Of a stretch of 64,000 nt of DNA, positions 53,131-61,862 are shown piece after piece (within the stretch, counting starts at the first letter, position 1; each line of letters opens with the position of its first letter). Source of the DNA: Neotabrizicola shimadae (GTDB taxonomy: Bacteria; Pseudomonadota; Alphaproteobacteria; Rhodobacterales; Rhodobacteraceae); assembly GCF_019623905.1 (NCBI RefSeq), contig NZ_CP069370.1, positions 3,540,001 through 3,604,000 on the forward strand, in the 5' to 3' direction. Made by a program: the position numbers and the translations under genes. A model generated the notes under the pieces. It worked only from the letters and a program-made list of their open reading frames with translations, was not told the origin of the DNA and did no database searches.

Positions 53131-53820
53131 ATGGCCCGCTCCGACCGCCTGTTCCGACTGCTCACCGCGTTGCGCCGCTTGCCCCAGCCGGTGACGGCCG
53201 CCCGTCTGGCCGAGGAAACCGGCGTCTCGCCCCGCACGCTGTACCGCGACATCGCCGCCCTGCGTGCCGGCGGCGCGCTGATCGACGGCGAGGCCGGGCT
53301 TGGCTACACGCTCACCGAAGACCCGGCCCTGCCCCCGCAGATGTTCACCCGGCTCGAGGTCGAGGCGCTGACGCTGGGCCTGGCCGAGGTGCGCTTTGCG
53401 GGCGACCCGGCCCTCGCCAGCGCGGCCGAAGCGGCGCTGGCCAAGATCGTGGCCACCCTGCCCGAACGGGTCCAGCGCCAGGCGATGCACGCCGTCTCGC
53501 TCACCTACCGCTCCCAACCCCGGCCCCCGGCCCCCGCCTGGCTCGCCACCCTGCGCGAAGCCTGCTGGGAGGAGCGCGCCGTCGATCTTGCCTACCGCGA
53601 CCGCGACGGGGCCGAAACGCGGCGCCGCGTCTTGCCCCTGTCGGTGGTGTTCCTCGACCGGTCGCTGATGCTGCTGGCCTGGTGCTGCCTGCGCCGGGAC
53701 TTCCGCCGCTTCCACGTGGCCGAGATGTCCGACGTGGCGCTTTCCGCCGAAAGCTTCCGCCCGCGCCGCGTGGCTCTCTTGCGCGAATTCATCACGCGGA
53801 TCCGGGCCGACAACAGCTGA
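53131..53820 (+). CDS. HTH/WYL-domain transcriptional regulator (YafY-like)
   Basis: A 229-residue regulator. HTH_11 at the start: MARSDRLFRLLTALRRLPQPVTAARLAEETGVSPRTLYRDIAALR (quoted as a landmark in shorter pieces elsewhere), then a WYL domain with YRDRDGAETRRRVLPLSVVFLDRSLMLLAWC and FRRFHVAEMSDV. WYL domains sense ligands such as nucleotides or oligonucleotides. Divergent from the GST gene. Short relative to some family members, but complete. Confidence 0.88.
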   Translation: MARSDRLFRLLTALRRLPQPVTAARLAEETGVSPRTLYRDIAALRAGGALIDGEAGLGYTLTEDPALPPQMFTRLEVEALTLGLAEVRFAGDPALASAAEAALAKIVATLPERVQRQAMHAVSLTYRSQPRPPAPAWLATLREACWEERAVDLAYRDRDGAETRRRVLPLSVVFLDRSLMLLAWCCLRRDFRRFHVAEMSDVALSAESFRPRRVALLREFITRIRADNS

Positions 53821-53836
53821 CAGCGCCCCGTCCGCC

Positions 53837-54796
53837 CTAGACCGTCGTGCGGAAATGCCGTTCGCGCCCGTAAAGCGACACGAGGATCAGGATGATCAGC
53901 CCGAAGGCCGCCTGCACCGCCGAGGGCTGAAAGCCCAGCCCGATCAGCAGGGTGTTGATCTCGGTCAGCACCAGAACCCCGGCCAGCGTGCCCAGAAAGC
54001 TGCCCCGCCCACCCACCAGCGCCGCGCCCCCCACCACCACCGCGGCGATGGTCTGGAACAGGTAGGGCTCGCCCACATCGCCATAGGCCGACCCGGTGAA
54101 CCCCAACAGCAGCACCCCCGCCGTCGCCGCAAAGAAGGCCGAGGCGGCGAAGGTGATGATCCACATCCGCAACGGTCGGATCAGCGCAAAGGGCGCCGCC
54201 CCCGGATTGCTGCCCAGGGCGTACAGCTGCCGCCCATAGGGCGTGCGCGCCAGAACCAGCCCCACCGCCAGCGTCAGCACCGCCAGCGCGGGGATCAGGG
54301 CCGGCACCGGCAAGGGCCCGACCGACCCGCCGATCGACACGAAGGCCGACACCGCCTTGGGTGCCGAGCCCGAAGGAAAGCCCTTCGTCCAGATCAGCAC
54401 CAGCCCCTGCACGATCATGCCGATGCCCAGCGTGACGATCAGCGGATGGATGTTCAGCCCGCGCGACAGCGCGCCGTTGACCGCCCCGATCAGGATCGCC
54501 AGCCCCGCCACCACCAGGCAGACCAGCCCGAAGTTCCAGCCCTGCCCGTACAACTGCGCCGCCACCACATTGGCAAAGCCGATCACGAAGGGGATCGACA
54601 GGTCGATCCCCCCCAGGATGACCACCAGCGTCTGCCCGATGCTCGCCACCGCCAGCAGCGCGGCAATCACCAGCATGGCGCGGATCGCGAAAGGCGCGGA
54701 ATAGCCGGGGATCAGCGCCGTCCCGATGCCATGCAGCACCAGCGCCACCGCCAGCGCGCCCAGCATCCGCGCCGTTGTCGGGTCAAGGCGTCTCAT
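53837..54796 (-). CDS. RbsC-type sugar ABC importer permease (second)
   Basis: A 319-residue CUT2-class permease with about nine membrane segments. The family pattern is IAALLAVASIGQTLVVILGGIDLSIPFVIGFANVVAA, given in part, then the coupling-loop GRQLYALGSNPGAAPFA. The start ATG 54796 overlaps the stop of the other permease by 4 bp. Two RbsC-like proteins next to each other imply a heterodimeric channel. It is the last gene of the importer operon. Substrate is probably a monosaccharide or related small molecule. Confidence 0.9.
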   Translation of the reverse strand: MRRLDPTTARMLGALAVALVLHGIGTALIPGYSAPFAIRAMLVIAALLAVASIGQTLVVILGGIDLSIPFVIGFANVVAAQLYGQGWNFGLVCLVVAGLAILIGAVNGALSRGLNIHPLIVTLGIGMIVQGLVLIWTKGFPSGSAPKAVSAFVSIGGSVGPLPVPALIPALAVLTLAVGLVLARTPYGRQLYALGSNPGAAPFALIRPLRMWIITFAASAFFAATAGVLLLGFTGSAYGDVGEPYLFQTIAAVVVGGAALVGGRGSFLGTLAGVLVLTEINTLLIGLGFQPSAVQAAFGLIILILVSLYGRERHFRTTV

Positions 54797-55731
54797 GCCA
54801 GGGCCTCCTTCGCCTGCCGGTCCTGCAAGGCCATCAGCACCACCGCCGCCACCAGGATCGCGCCATAGGCAACCTGCAGCACATAGGTCGAGACGTTGAA
54901 GGTCGTCAGCAGGCTTTGCAGCAGGAAGATGTCGATGGCCCCGATGGCCGCCCCCGCCAGCCCGCCGCGCCCGCCGGCCAGGCTCACCCCGCCCAGCGCC
55001 ACCGCGGCAATGGCGATCAGCGTGTAGCCGGGGCCCACATTGGGGTCGGCCGATCCGATCAGCGCCGTCAGCATCATGCCCGCCGCCCCGGCCAGAAGCC
55101 CGGTCAGCACATAGGCGGCAAAGCGCACGGCGGTCACGTTCACGCCTGCGGTAAAGGCCGCGCGGTCGTCGCTGCCCACGGCCATCAGCTGGTCATGGAA
55201 CGGCAGCCGGGTCAGGCCCCACCACAGCGCGGCAATCACCGCCAGCGGCACAATGGAATAGGCCCCCGCCATTGCCTTCAGCCAGTCGGGTACCGGCCCG
55301 ACCGGGGCCGGCAGGATGGTCAGCGTCACCCCGGTCAGGATCAGGTAAACCCCCAGCGTCGCGACGATCGGCTGGATGCGCACCACCGTCGCCAGAACCC
55401 CGTTCACGGCGCCGATCGCCGCCCCGATCAGCAGGGCCGCCGGCCACAGCAGGAAGGGCGAGCTCACGCCCGCCTGCAGGAACAGCACCTGCACCACCAC
55501 GGCATTCACCAGCCCCATCACCGGCCCGACCGATATGTCGATGCCGCCCCGCCCCGCCAGAATCACCGGGGTCGAGGCCAGCGCCGCACCGATCAGCGGT
55601 GCCGCTAGGCCGATCAGCGTGCCCCAGGCCGCCGGATGGAACCGCGCGGGGTTCATAACGATGTTCGCGACCAGCAGCACAAGCAGGATCGCCGCGGCAA
55701 AGCCGTATCTCTGGATAACCTGGCGGATCAT
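54793..55731 (-). CDS. RbsC-type sugar ABC importer permease (first)
   Basis: A 312-residue CUT2 permease, with the GRGGIDISVGPVMGLVNAVVVQV segment and the coupling motif HDQLMAVGSDDRAAFTAGVNV. It starts at ATG 55731, overlapping the ATPase stop by 4 bp. About nine membrane segments. It partners the second RbsC-like permease, and both are driven by the ATPases encoded upstream. Confidence 0.9.
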   Translation of the reverse strand: MIRQVIQRYGFAAAILLVLLVANIVMNPARFHPAAWGTLIGLAAPLIGAALASTPVILAGRGGIDISVGPVMGLVNAVVVQVLFLQAGVSSPFLLWPAALLIGAAIGAVNGVLATVVRIQPIVATLGVYLILTGVTLTILPAPVGPVPDWLKAMAGAYSIVPLAVIAALWWGLTRLPFHDQLMAVGSDDRAAFTAGVNVTAVRFAAYVLTGLLAGAAGMMLTALIGSADPNVGPGYTLIAIAAVALGGVSLAGGRGGLAGAAIGAIDIFLLQSLLTTFNVSTYVLQVAYGAILVAAVVLMALQDRQAKEALA

Positions 55732-56474
55732 GCTGCCCGCCCGAACATCGCGGCGATCACCGTCTCGGTCCGCATCGCCTCGCCGGAAAAGGACGCGGTC
55801 ATCTCATGGTCGCGGAACACCAGGACACGCTGGCACAGGACGAGAATCTCCTCGATCTCGCTCGACAGGATGACCAGCGCCATGCCCTCGCGGGCCAGAT
55901 CCCGGAACAGGTCGTACAGCACATGGCGCGTGGCGACATCGACGCCGCGCGTCGGATCGTTCAGCAAAAGAACCCTCGGCTCGCGGGCCAGGGCCCGCGC
56001 CAGCAGCACCTTCTGCTGGTTGCCCCCCGAAAGGGTGGTGATCGGGGCATCTGGCCGGGGCGCCACGATGGACAGCCGCTCCTTCCATGCCTCGTATCGC
56101 GCACGCCGGGCGGCCGGGCTGATCAGCGGGCCGCGCTTGTCGCGGGCCACGGTGGCGATGGCGAAATTGTCCAGGATCGACAGCGACGGAAAGATGCCCG
56201 TGCTGCGCCGGTCGCGCGGCACATAGGCAATGCCTGCCCGCTCGGCCTCGGCAAAGCCGGTGATTGCCCGCTCGCCCCCACCCGACCGCAGGCGCACCTG
56301 TCCCGTGGCATTGTTCAGCCCGGCCAGCCGGGTCAGGAACCGGTCCTGCCCGTGCCCGTCCAACCCGGCCAGGCCCACGATTTCGCCCCCCCGGATCGTC
56401 TGGACGATGGGCGCGGCGCCGGCCCGCAGCGCAAGCCCGGACACGTCAAGCACCACGTTCTCAGGCATGGGCAT
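55728..56474 (-). CDS. RbsA-type ATPase, C-terminal half (split gene)
   Basis: A 248-residue ABC ATPase corresponding to the second domain of RbsA. It has the typical degenerate Walker A (LDGHGQDRFL), an intact signature LSGGNQQKVLLARAL, Walker B VLLLNDPTRGVD, and a RbsA-like end. The start is ATG 56474 or ATG 56468, and it overlaps the stop of the N-terminal half by 14 bp in another frame. Together the halves equal a normal 500-residue RbsA, so this is a split gene, a frameshift or a sequence error at the linker. Confidence 0.85.
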   Translation of the reverse strand: MPMPENVVLDVSGLALRAGAAPIVQTIRGGEIVGLAGLDGHGQDRFLTRLAGLNNATGQVRLRSGGGERAITGFAEAERAGIAYVPRDRRSTGIFPSLSILDNFAIATVARDKRGPLISPAARRARYEAWKERLSIVAPRPDAPITTLSGGNQQKVLLARALAREPRVLLLNDPTRGVDVATRHVLYDLFRDLAREGMALVILSSEIEEILVLCQRVLVFRDHEMTASFSGEAMRTETVIAAMFGRAA

Positions 56475-57207
56475 GGCTCCGCAATTCTTCAGCCGTCTGG
56501 GGGGCCATGACCCGCAGCAGGTCAGCCGGGGTCGCGTTGCCACGCGGGCCGCTTTGTACCACCCGCCCGCTTCGCAGCACGGAAATGTCATCGGACAGCG
56601 CCATCACCTCGTCCATGCGATGCGTGATGAACAGGATAAGCCGCCCCTCGGCCGCCTGCCGCTGCATGAAGGCAAAGACGGATTCCCGGTCGGCGAAGTC
56701 CAGCGCCGCGGTAATCTCGTCCAGGATCAGGATGCGCGGATCCCGCGCCACCGCACGGGCCAGCACCACCAGTTGTTGCGCCGCCAGGGGCAGGCGGCCA
56801 GCCGGCAGATCCAGCGGAATCTCGGTTCGGGCAAACCGGGCCAGAACCTCGGCCGCCCGGTCGCGTCGGCGTGCCCTGGGGATGTTCCGCCGCCACAGGC
56901 CGTCCAGACCCAACAGGATGTTGTCGGTCACGCTCCGGTCCGGCGCGATCAGAACTTCCTGAAACGCCGTGGCAAAGCCCTGGGCCTGGAAATCCGCCGG
57001 ATTGCGCCCGGTGATCGCGCGCCCGTCCAGCCGGACCGTGCCACTGTCGGGCTGCACGATGCCCGAGAGAATCTTCACCAGCGTGCTCTTGCCCGATCCG
57101 TTCTCGCCCAGGATCGTGTGGATGGTCCCCGGGCGGAAGGCGATGGTCGCATCCGACAGGGCAATGGTCTCGCCATAGCGTTTCGAAATCGCTGCGATGT
57201 CCAGCAC
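56461..57207 (-). CDS. RbsA-type ATPase, N-terminal half (split gene)
   Basis: A 248-residue ATPase equal to the first domain of RbsA. Walker A GENGSGKST, Q-loop AFQEVLIAPDRS, Walker B ILILDEITAALD and switch His in FITHRMDEV are clear. The signature is altered: LPLAAQQLVVLARAV instead of LSVGQQQ, so signalling may be weak. It ends with a stop inside the overlap with the C-terminal half. ATG 57207 follows a 60-bp gap holding a hairpin after the binding-protein gene. Confidence 0.85.
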   Translation of the reverse strand: MLDIAAISKRYGETIALSDATIAFRPGTIHTILGENGSGKSTLVKILSGIVQPDSGTVRLDGRAITGRNPADFQAQGFATAFQEVLIAPDRSVTDNILLGLDGLWRRNIPRARRRDRAAEVLARFARTEIPLDLPAGRLPLAAQQLVVLARAVARDPRILILDEITAALDFADRESVFAFMQRQAAEGRLILFITHRMDEVMALSDDISVLRSGRVVQSGPRGNATPADLLRVMAPQTAEELRSHAHA

Positions 57208-57233
57208 AGGTCGGCTCCGGGTCAGATCGGTGG

Positions 57234-57259
57234 GCCGCCCCGGACAGGTCCGGGGCGGC
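57234..57259 (-). terminator. intercistronic hairpin after Rbs-type binding-protein gene
   Basis: A 12-bp stem GCCGCCCCGGAC / GTCCGGGGCGGC with a very short loop stands 8 bp after the binding-protein stop and before the ATPase start. It is the third such hairpin directly after a solute-binding-protein gene in the window. Likely partial terminator or mRNA stabiliser. Confidence 0.65.
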
Positions 57260-57267
57260 AGTCGTCA

Positions 57268-58455
57268 TCACTTCGCGCAGGCGTCCGGCACCTGGCTGTA
57301 ATCCCAGCCCGGCGTCGGTGCCGGGTTCGAGAAGTAGGCGTCGATCAGCTCTTCCGGCACCGGATCGGTCGGCGGCACCGGGAAGACCGACACCGCATCC
57401 GGCGTCATGCAGTCCTTGTACCACGCCTCCAGATTGGCCCCGTCCACCGCCGGGATGGGCATCAGCAGCGTGTTTAGCGTCGGCTTCTGGCCCGACAGGA
57501 TGCGTACGCCCACGCGGAACAGCGTCTCGGCCGTCCAGTGCGGCAGCACCGCATGACCGGCAAAGCGATAGTCATCCGGGTTGGCCTTCCAGTAGCCCAG
57601 CGCATCGCCAGTGATCGACCCGGTGATCAGCGGCGCGGGCCGGCCAGCCTCCTTGAAGGCCTCCGCTACCACGCGGCTCTCCGAACCGGCGGTCCAGACC
57701 GCGTCGATCTGCGCCGGATTGGTGGCCAGCGTCTGCAGCACGACCGTCTTGGTGACATTGGCCGTCCAGTCGCCATTCACCACGCGGGCGATCTTCAGGT
57801 TCGGATACTGCGCCATCGCCTTGTCGGCGCCCGCGCGTTCCTGCGCCACGATGGGATGGCCGGCGATGCCTTCCACGATCAGCACATTGCCGCCATCGGG
57901 CAGCGCCTTACCGATCATGTCCATCATGTCATAGCCCCAGCGGGCATAGTTGCTGTCCACGTTGACCGCGTTGGTGCTGGTCACCGAACCCGCCGCGGTC
58001 ACGAAGGGAATCCCCGCCGCCGCCGCCGCATCCACCGCCTCGTCCAGCCCCGTCGCCGAACCGGGGATCGAGGTGATGATCGAACAGCCCTTGTCGATGA
58101 AGGCGCGGATCTGGTTGATCTGCTGGCCCACATCGCCGTTGCTGTCCGACACCTCGAAGCTCGACACCGAGCCGTCGGCGATCAGCCCGTCCACCAGCCG
58201 CTTCAGCTCCTGGGTCACGGTCACGCGCCAGGGATTGCCCTGGTAGGATTCCGAATGGCACCACTTCCACGGCTTCGCCGGCGGGGTATAGTTCGCCAGC
58301 GGCCCCGGCAGGATCGTCTGCGGCGCACCGTCGTACTGCGCCTTCAGCGGCTCGGGCAGCGCGGCGATCACCGCTTCCACCGCCTCGTCCGCCTGGACCG
58401 ATGTGGCAAGGCACAAGGCCGTGGCAGCCATCAACCCCTGGATAACCGTCTTCAT
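57268..58455 (-). CDS. sugar ABC importer periplasmic binding protein (Peripla_BP_4, RbsB-like)
   Basis: A 395-residue binding protein of the ribose type, longer than RbsB (about 296). It starts at ATG 58455 with GGGAGGAAGCGAG upstream and a signal peptide (MKTVIQGLMAATALCLATSVQA). Features include NGDVGQQINQIRAFIDKGCSIITSIPG, AAGIPFVTAAG, and DAVWTAGSESRVVAEAF. The extra N-terminal segment (residues 24-65) and two Trp-Cys (KWCHSES) are unusual. It starts an operon that serves the RbsA halves and two permeases. Ligand unknown. Confidence 0.9.
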   Translation of the reverse strand: MKTVIQGLMAATALCLATSVQADEAVEAVIAALPEPLKAQYDGAPQTILPGPLANYTPPAKPWKWCHSESYQGNPWRVTVTQELKRLVDGLIADGSVSSFEVSDSNGDVGQQINQIRAFIDKGCSIITSIPGSATGLDEAVDAAAAAGIPFVTAAGSVTSTNAVNVDSNYARWGYDMMDMIGKALPDGGNVLIVEGIAGHPIVAQERAGADKAMAQYPNLKIARVVNGDWTANVTKTVVLQTLATNPAQIDAVWTAGSESRVVAEAFKEAGRPAPLITGSITGDALGYWKANPDDYRFAGHAVLPHWTAETLFRVGVRILSGQKPTLNTLLMPIPAVDGANLEAWYKDCMTPDAVSVFPVPPTDPVPEELIDAYFSNPAPTPGWDYSQVPDACAK

Positions 58456-58499
58456 CTCGCTTCCTCCCTTGATCTTCGTCCAACCCGTTTCCGGGGCCG

Positions 58500-59636
58500 T
58501 CAGTCCCCGGGCGAAAAACTCTCCCGGAACAGTCGATTGATCGCGGCCATGACCGGCCCCGCCGCGTCCTTGCGGATCAGCCCTTCGGTGATCCGCTCCG
58601 AGGCCGCCGCCTGGAACGCCATGTAGCCGTCATGCCGCGGGCGCACCCAGGCGCCGTCCAACGTCGCCCGCGTGGCGCGGTAGAAATCCCCCGCCGCCAG
58701 GTTCACCGCCTCGTCCCCCCAGGCCGCCGCATGGCCCGGCTGCCCGCCCGAGGCGGCATAGATCCCGCGCTGCACATCGGCGCCGGCCACCCAGTAGGCA
58801 AAGTCCAGCGCCGCCCCCGGTTCCGCCGAAAAGGCCGACACCGCGATCCCGGTCCCGCCCAGTGCCGAACCCACCGGACCGTCCGGCCCCGCCACCGGCA
58901 TGTCGGCAAACCCGATCCGCCGCGGCCGGAACCCCGGCACCGCATAGCTCACATAGCCATAGATCAGCGGCGCGCAGGCAATGCGCGCCCCCTCTCCGGC
59001 CATCGCCTCGAACACCGCGATGGGGTCCATCCCCGCGCAGGCCGGATCCACCAGCCCCGCGATTTCGCGCATCATCTCCCAGACGCGCTCGCCCGTGTCG
59101 CTGTCAATCAGATCGGGCCCCTCCACCCGGCAGGGCCGCCCCAACTGCCCCGCCAGCGTGTACAGCACCATCAGCGAATGCGGTGGCCGCAGGGGCAGCA
59201 TCACCCGCCCCTCATGCGCCAGCGCCACCACCTCGTCCCAACGCCCCAGCGGCGCGGCCAGCAGATCCGGCCGCCAGGCCTGCACCTGGGTCGCCGCGTC
59301 GATGGGAAAGGCCCACTGCCGCCCCTTCCAGGTATAGCTCGGAAAGCTCTGCCCCAGCGACCCCGCGGACAGTTCCGCCAGCGCCGCCGCGCCCTCCGGC
59401 ACATCCAGCGCCAGCAGGCAACCCTCCTCGGTGATCTGCCCCACATGCGGGTGGTCGATGACGATCAGGTCATAGGCCCGCGCCAGATCCTCCACCGGAT
59501 AGGATTCGAAATCCTGCAGCGACCGCTTGTCCCAGTCGATGCCCACGCCCGTCCGCTTTTCCCAGGCCGCCGCACAGGCGACCATCGGGTCAAAGCCCCG
59601 CGGATGGCTCCATGTCATGCCCTTCAGCCGCGTCAC
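58500..59636 (-). CDS. solute-binding-protein-like protein without signal peptide
   Basis: A 378-residue family 1 SBP-like protein. It begins MTRLKGMTWSHPRGFDPMVA with no hydrophobic leader, and the next start codons do not create one. SBP features: RWDEVVALAHEGRVMLPL, ALGGTGIAVSAFSAEPGAALDFAYWVAG and GIYAASGGQPGHAAAW. Without export it cannot act as a usual importer subunit, so a cytoplasmic binding or scaffold role is inferred. It overlaps the CoA-transferase stop by 4 bp, which argues that the two work together. Such SBP-like and CaiB pairs are rarely studied. Confidence 0.75.
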   Translation of the reverse strand: MTRLKGMTWSHPRGFDPMVACAAAWEKRTGVGIDWDKRSLQDFESYPVEDLARAYDLIVIDHPHVGQITEEGCLLALDVPEGAAALAELSAGSLGQSFPSYTWKGRQWAFPIDAATQVQAWRPDLLAAPLGRWDEVVALAHEGRVMLPLRPPHSLMVLYTLAGQLGRPCRVEGPDLIDSDTGERVWEMMREIAGLVDPACAGMDPIAVFEAMAGEGARIACAPLIYGYVSYAVPGFRPRRIGFADMPVAGPDGPVGSALGGTGIAVSAFSAEPGAALDFAYWVAGADVQRGIYAASGGQPGHAAAWGDEAVNLAAGDFYRATRATLDGAWVRPRHDGYMAFQAAASERITEGLIRKDAAGPVMAAINRLFRESFSPGD

Positions 59637-60856
59637 AGCCCGAACTCCGCCCGGATCGCCGCCGAATCCGCGCCCACCAGGGGGGCCGCCTGCCCCACCG
59701 CCGCCCGCTTGCCGTTGATCCGCAGCGGCGAGCGCGTCGTGTCGATCGAAACGCCATCCGCCCGCGTCACGGTCTGCAGCATGTCCAGCACGCGGAATCC
59801 TTCACTTGCCAGCATCTCTTCCCAGTTCAGCACCCGCGCGCACCAGATGTCGGCCGGCTCCAGAATCGCCAGCCACTCGTCCACCGTGCGCGTCGCCACC
59901 ACTTCGGCGATCCGGCGCTTGATCTCGTCGCGGTGCCGGAACCAGCTGGCCGGATCGTCGCGATAGGGCGCCAGCGTGCCAATCCCCATCAGGTCGGCCA
60001 GCCGAGGAATGGGTGTCATGGCAATCGCCAGATAGCCGTCCCTCGCCGGATACACGCCATAGGGCGCCGACAGATAGGCATGGGCGCTGCGGAAGTCCGA
60101 GCGCTTCGGCAACCTCCGCCCGTCGTTCAGATGCGTGGTCAGAACCTCGAACTGGAAGTCGACCAAAGCCTCCAGAAGGCTCGTCTCGACATGCGCGCCC
60201 TCGCCCGTGATGCCGCGCCGCACCAGAGCAGCCAGGATACCCTGCGCACAGGCGGCCCCCGCCAGCATGTCGCCCACCGCCAGGCCAAAGGGCACCGGCC
60301 CCTGACCCTCGTCCCCGTTCAGCCACATCACGCCGGAACGCGACTGCGCCAGCAAGTCCTGGCCAGGCCGCGAAACCCAGGGGCCTTCCTCGCCGTACCC
60401 GCTGATCGAGGCGTAGACGAGCCGCGGATTGATTGCCCGCGCCGCCACATGGTCCAGCCCCAGCCGCTCGATCACGCCGGGCCGAAAGTTCTGGATCAGC
60501 ACATCCGCCTTTGCGATCAGCCGCTTCAGGGCCTCCAGATCGGCAGGGTTCTTCAGATCGATCGCCAGGCTTTCCTTGCCCCGGTTGATCGCGTGGAAGA
60601 TCGTCGAATCCCCGCCGATCTCGGTATCGGATAGATACAGCCGGCGGGACAGGTCGCCGCCATCGGGCCGCTCGATCTTGATGACCCGGGCGCCAAGGTC
60701 CAGCAGCCGCAACGAACAATAGGGGCCCGAAAGGAACTGGCTCATGTCCAGAACCACAAGCCCGCTCAGCGGCAGCGTGGGATCGGTGTCGCGCAAAGCT
60801 CTTCTCCGGCTCCTGCCCCCCATGCCGCGCCGGCGCGTCGCGCCCGGCTTCGGCAT
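59633..60856 (-). CDS. CaiB/BaiF family (class III) CoA-transferase
   Basis: A class III CoA-transferase of up to 407 residues. Seen: LVVLDMSQFLSGPYCSLRLLDLGARVIKIE, quoted in part, the GKESLAIDLKNPADLEALKRL helix, and the conserved Asp region ASISGYGEEG. Start is uncertain: ATG 60856, ATG 60823 or TTG 60796, the last with GGAGAAGAGC before it and closest to the family start. Transfers CoA between carboxylic acids, for example in carnitine or dicarboxylate degradation. The IclR gene upstream and lactonase suggest a catabolic operon. Confidence 0.87.
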   Translation of the reverse strand: MPKPGATRRRGMGGRSRRRALRDTDPTLPLSGLVVLDMSQFLSGPYCSLRLLDLGARVIKIERPDGGDLSRRLYLSDTEIGGDSTIFHAINRGKESLAIDLKNPADLEALKRLIAKADVLIQNFRPGVIERLGLDHVAARAINPRLVYASISGYGEEGPWVSRPGQDLLAQSRSGVMWLNGDEGQGPVPFGLAVGDMLAGAACAQGILAALVRRGITGEGAHVETSLLEALVDFQFEVLTTHLNDGRRLPKRSDFRSAHAYLSAPYGVYPARDGYLAIAMTPIPRLADLMGIGTLAPYRDDPASWFRHRDEIKRRIAEVVATRTVDEWLAILEPADIWCARVLNWEEMLASEGFRVLDMLQTVTRADGVSIDTTRSPLRINGKRAAVGQAAPLVGADSAAIRAEFGL

Positions 60857-60975
60857 GGCCGGAACTTTCGTTGATGAATCATGTTTTCATTTGTGGAAGA
60901 TTCTCGCAAGCCCGAAATGTGACGCCCGGGCGCCGGCCATCGACGGCCGCGCCCTTCCCGGCATAGGGATTGGAG

Positions 60976-61740
60976 TTACGACGACAGAGAGCCCGAAAGG
61001 TCCTTGCCCGCCTGGATCAGAAGCCGCAGCACCTGGTCGCGATCGGGGGCCTCGTGATTGTCCAGCCGCAACACGAAGGGGCAGGTCAGCGCCGCAAGCA
61101 CCGAACCGTCCGATGCCAGGATCGGCACCGAAAGGTTCATCACCCCTGCTGTCTGCTGGCTTTCCATCGATTCATAGCCCTGGGCGCGCACTTGCTCCAG
61201 CCGCGCATCAAGGTTCGGCGGCGGGGCTTCGTGCGGCATCCATTCGTGTTCCTCGAACATCAGCGCGCGTTCATATTCCGGCGCAAAGGCCAGAAGCACA
61301 TGGCCCGACCCGGTGTTGACCATGCCCACGCGCGCACCCACGCGGATCGCAAGCCCCCAGTAACCCGGCGCTTCGACCTGTGCGATCACCACAAGATCGC
61401 CCCTGTCGTATTTCACCAGATGGCAAGCCTGTTCCGCCGCCGCCGTGAACCGGCGCATCACCGGGGTCGCCAACCCCACCAGCCGCCGGATCGGCGGGCG
61501 ACGGTGCGCCAGCAGGAACAGTTTCATCGTCAGTTCATAGGTGTCGCCCTGCCGCGCGACATAGCCGCGCCGTGCCAGGCGGTCGAGCATCCGGTAAAGT
61601 TCGGTCGGACTGCGGCCAAGGGCGCTCGAAATGTCCTTGAGCGTCATTCCCTCTTCCGTTGCGGCCAGAAGTTCGATCATGTCCAGCCCCTTGTCGAGTG
61701 CGGGCGCGCGATAGCGGCCTTCGTCTTCCGGGTCGGACAT
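60976..61740 (-). CDS. IclR-family transcriptional regulator
   Basis: A 254-residue IclR regulator from ATG 61740 (AAGAGGTG upstream); a GTG at 61746 would add two residues. The winged helix is KGLDMIELLAATEEGMTLKDISSALGRSPTELYRMLDRLARRGYV, given as landmark, followed by the effector domain: LVVIAQVEAPGYWGLAIRVG and LNLSVPIL-type NLSVPILASDGSVLAAL. Divergent from the lactonase gene, and 119 bp upstream of the CoA-transferase gene on the same strand. It probably controls both, with a catabolic intermediate as effector. Confidence 0.9.
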   Translation of the reverse strand: MSDPEDEGRYRAPALDKGLDMIELLAATEEGMTLKDISSALGRSPTELYRMLDRLARRGYVARQGDTYELTMKLFLLAHRRPPIRRLVGLATPVMRRFTAAAEQACHLVKYDRGDLVVIAQVEAPGYWGLAIRVGARVGMVNTGSGHVLLAFAPEYERALMFEEHEWMPHEAPPPNLDARLEQVRAQGYESMESQQTAGVMNLSVPILASDGSVLAALTCPFVLRLDNHEAPDRDQVLRLLIQAGKDLSGSLSS

Positions 61741-61773
61741 CTTCACCTCTTGTCTGCGAGGCCGATGCTACGC

Positions 61774-61831
61774 GTTGACGGGCCTGCGTCAACAGAGTTT
61801 ACTGGCGATACAGCCTTTCATTCATGGAATG
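61774..61831. promoter_or_regulatory. inverted repeats in the IclR-lactonase divergent region
   Basis: The 122-bp gap holds a perfect GTTGACG-N6-CGTCAAC repeat (61774-61793) and a second palindrome CATTC-ATG-GAATG (61819-61831). The second resembles the short palindromes bound by IclR-family proteins. The first contains TTGACG and could be a -35 on either strand. The IclR protein is the likely ligand. A related but imperfect palindrome occurs upstream of the CoA-transferase gene, near 60879-60895. Confidence 0.45.
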
Positions 61832-61862
61832 ACTCGCGGCGCCAACGATCCGGGGGAGCATC

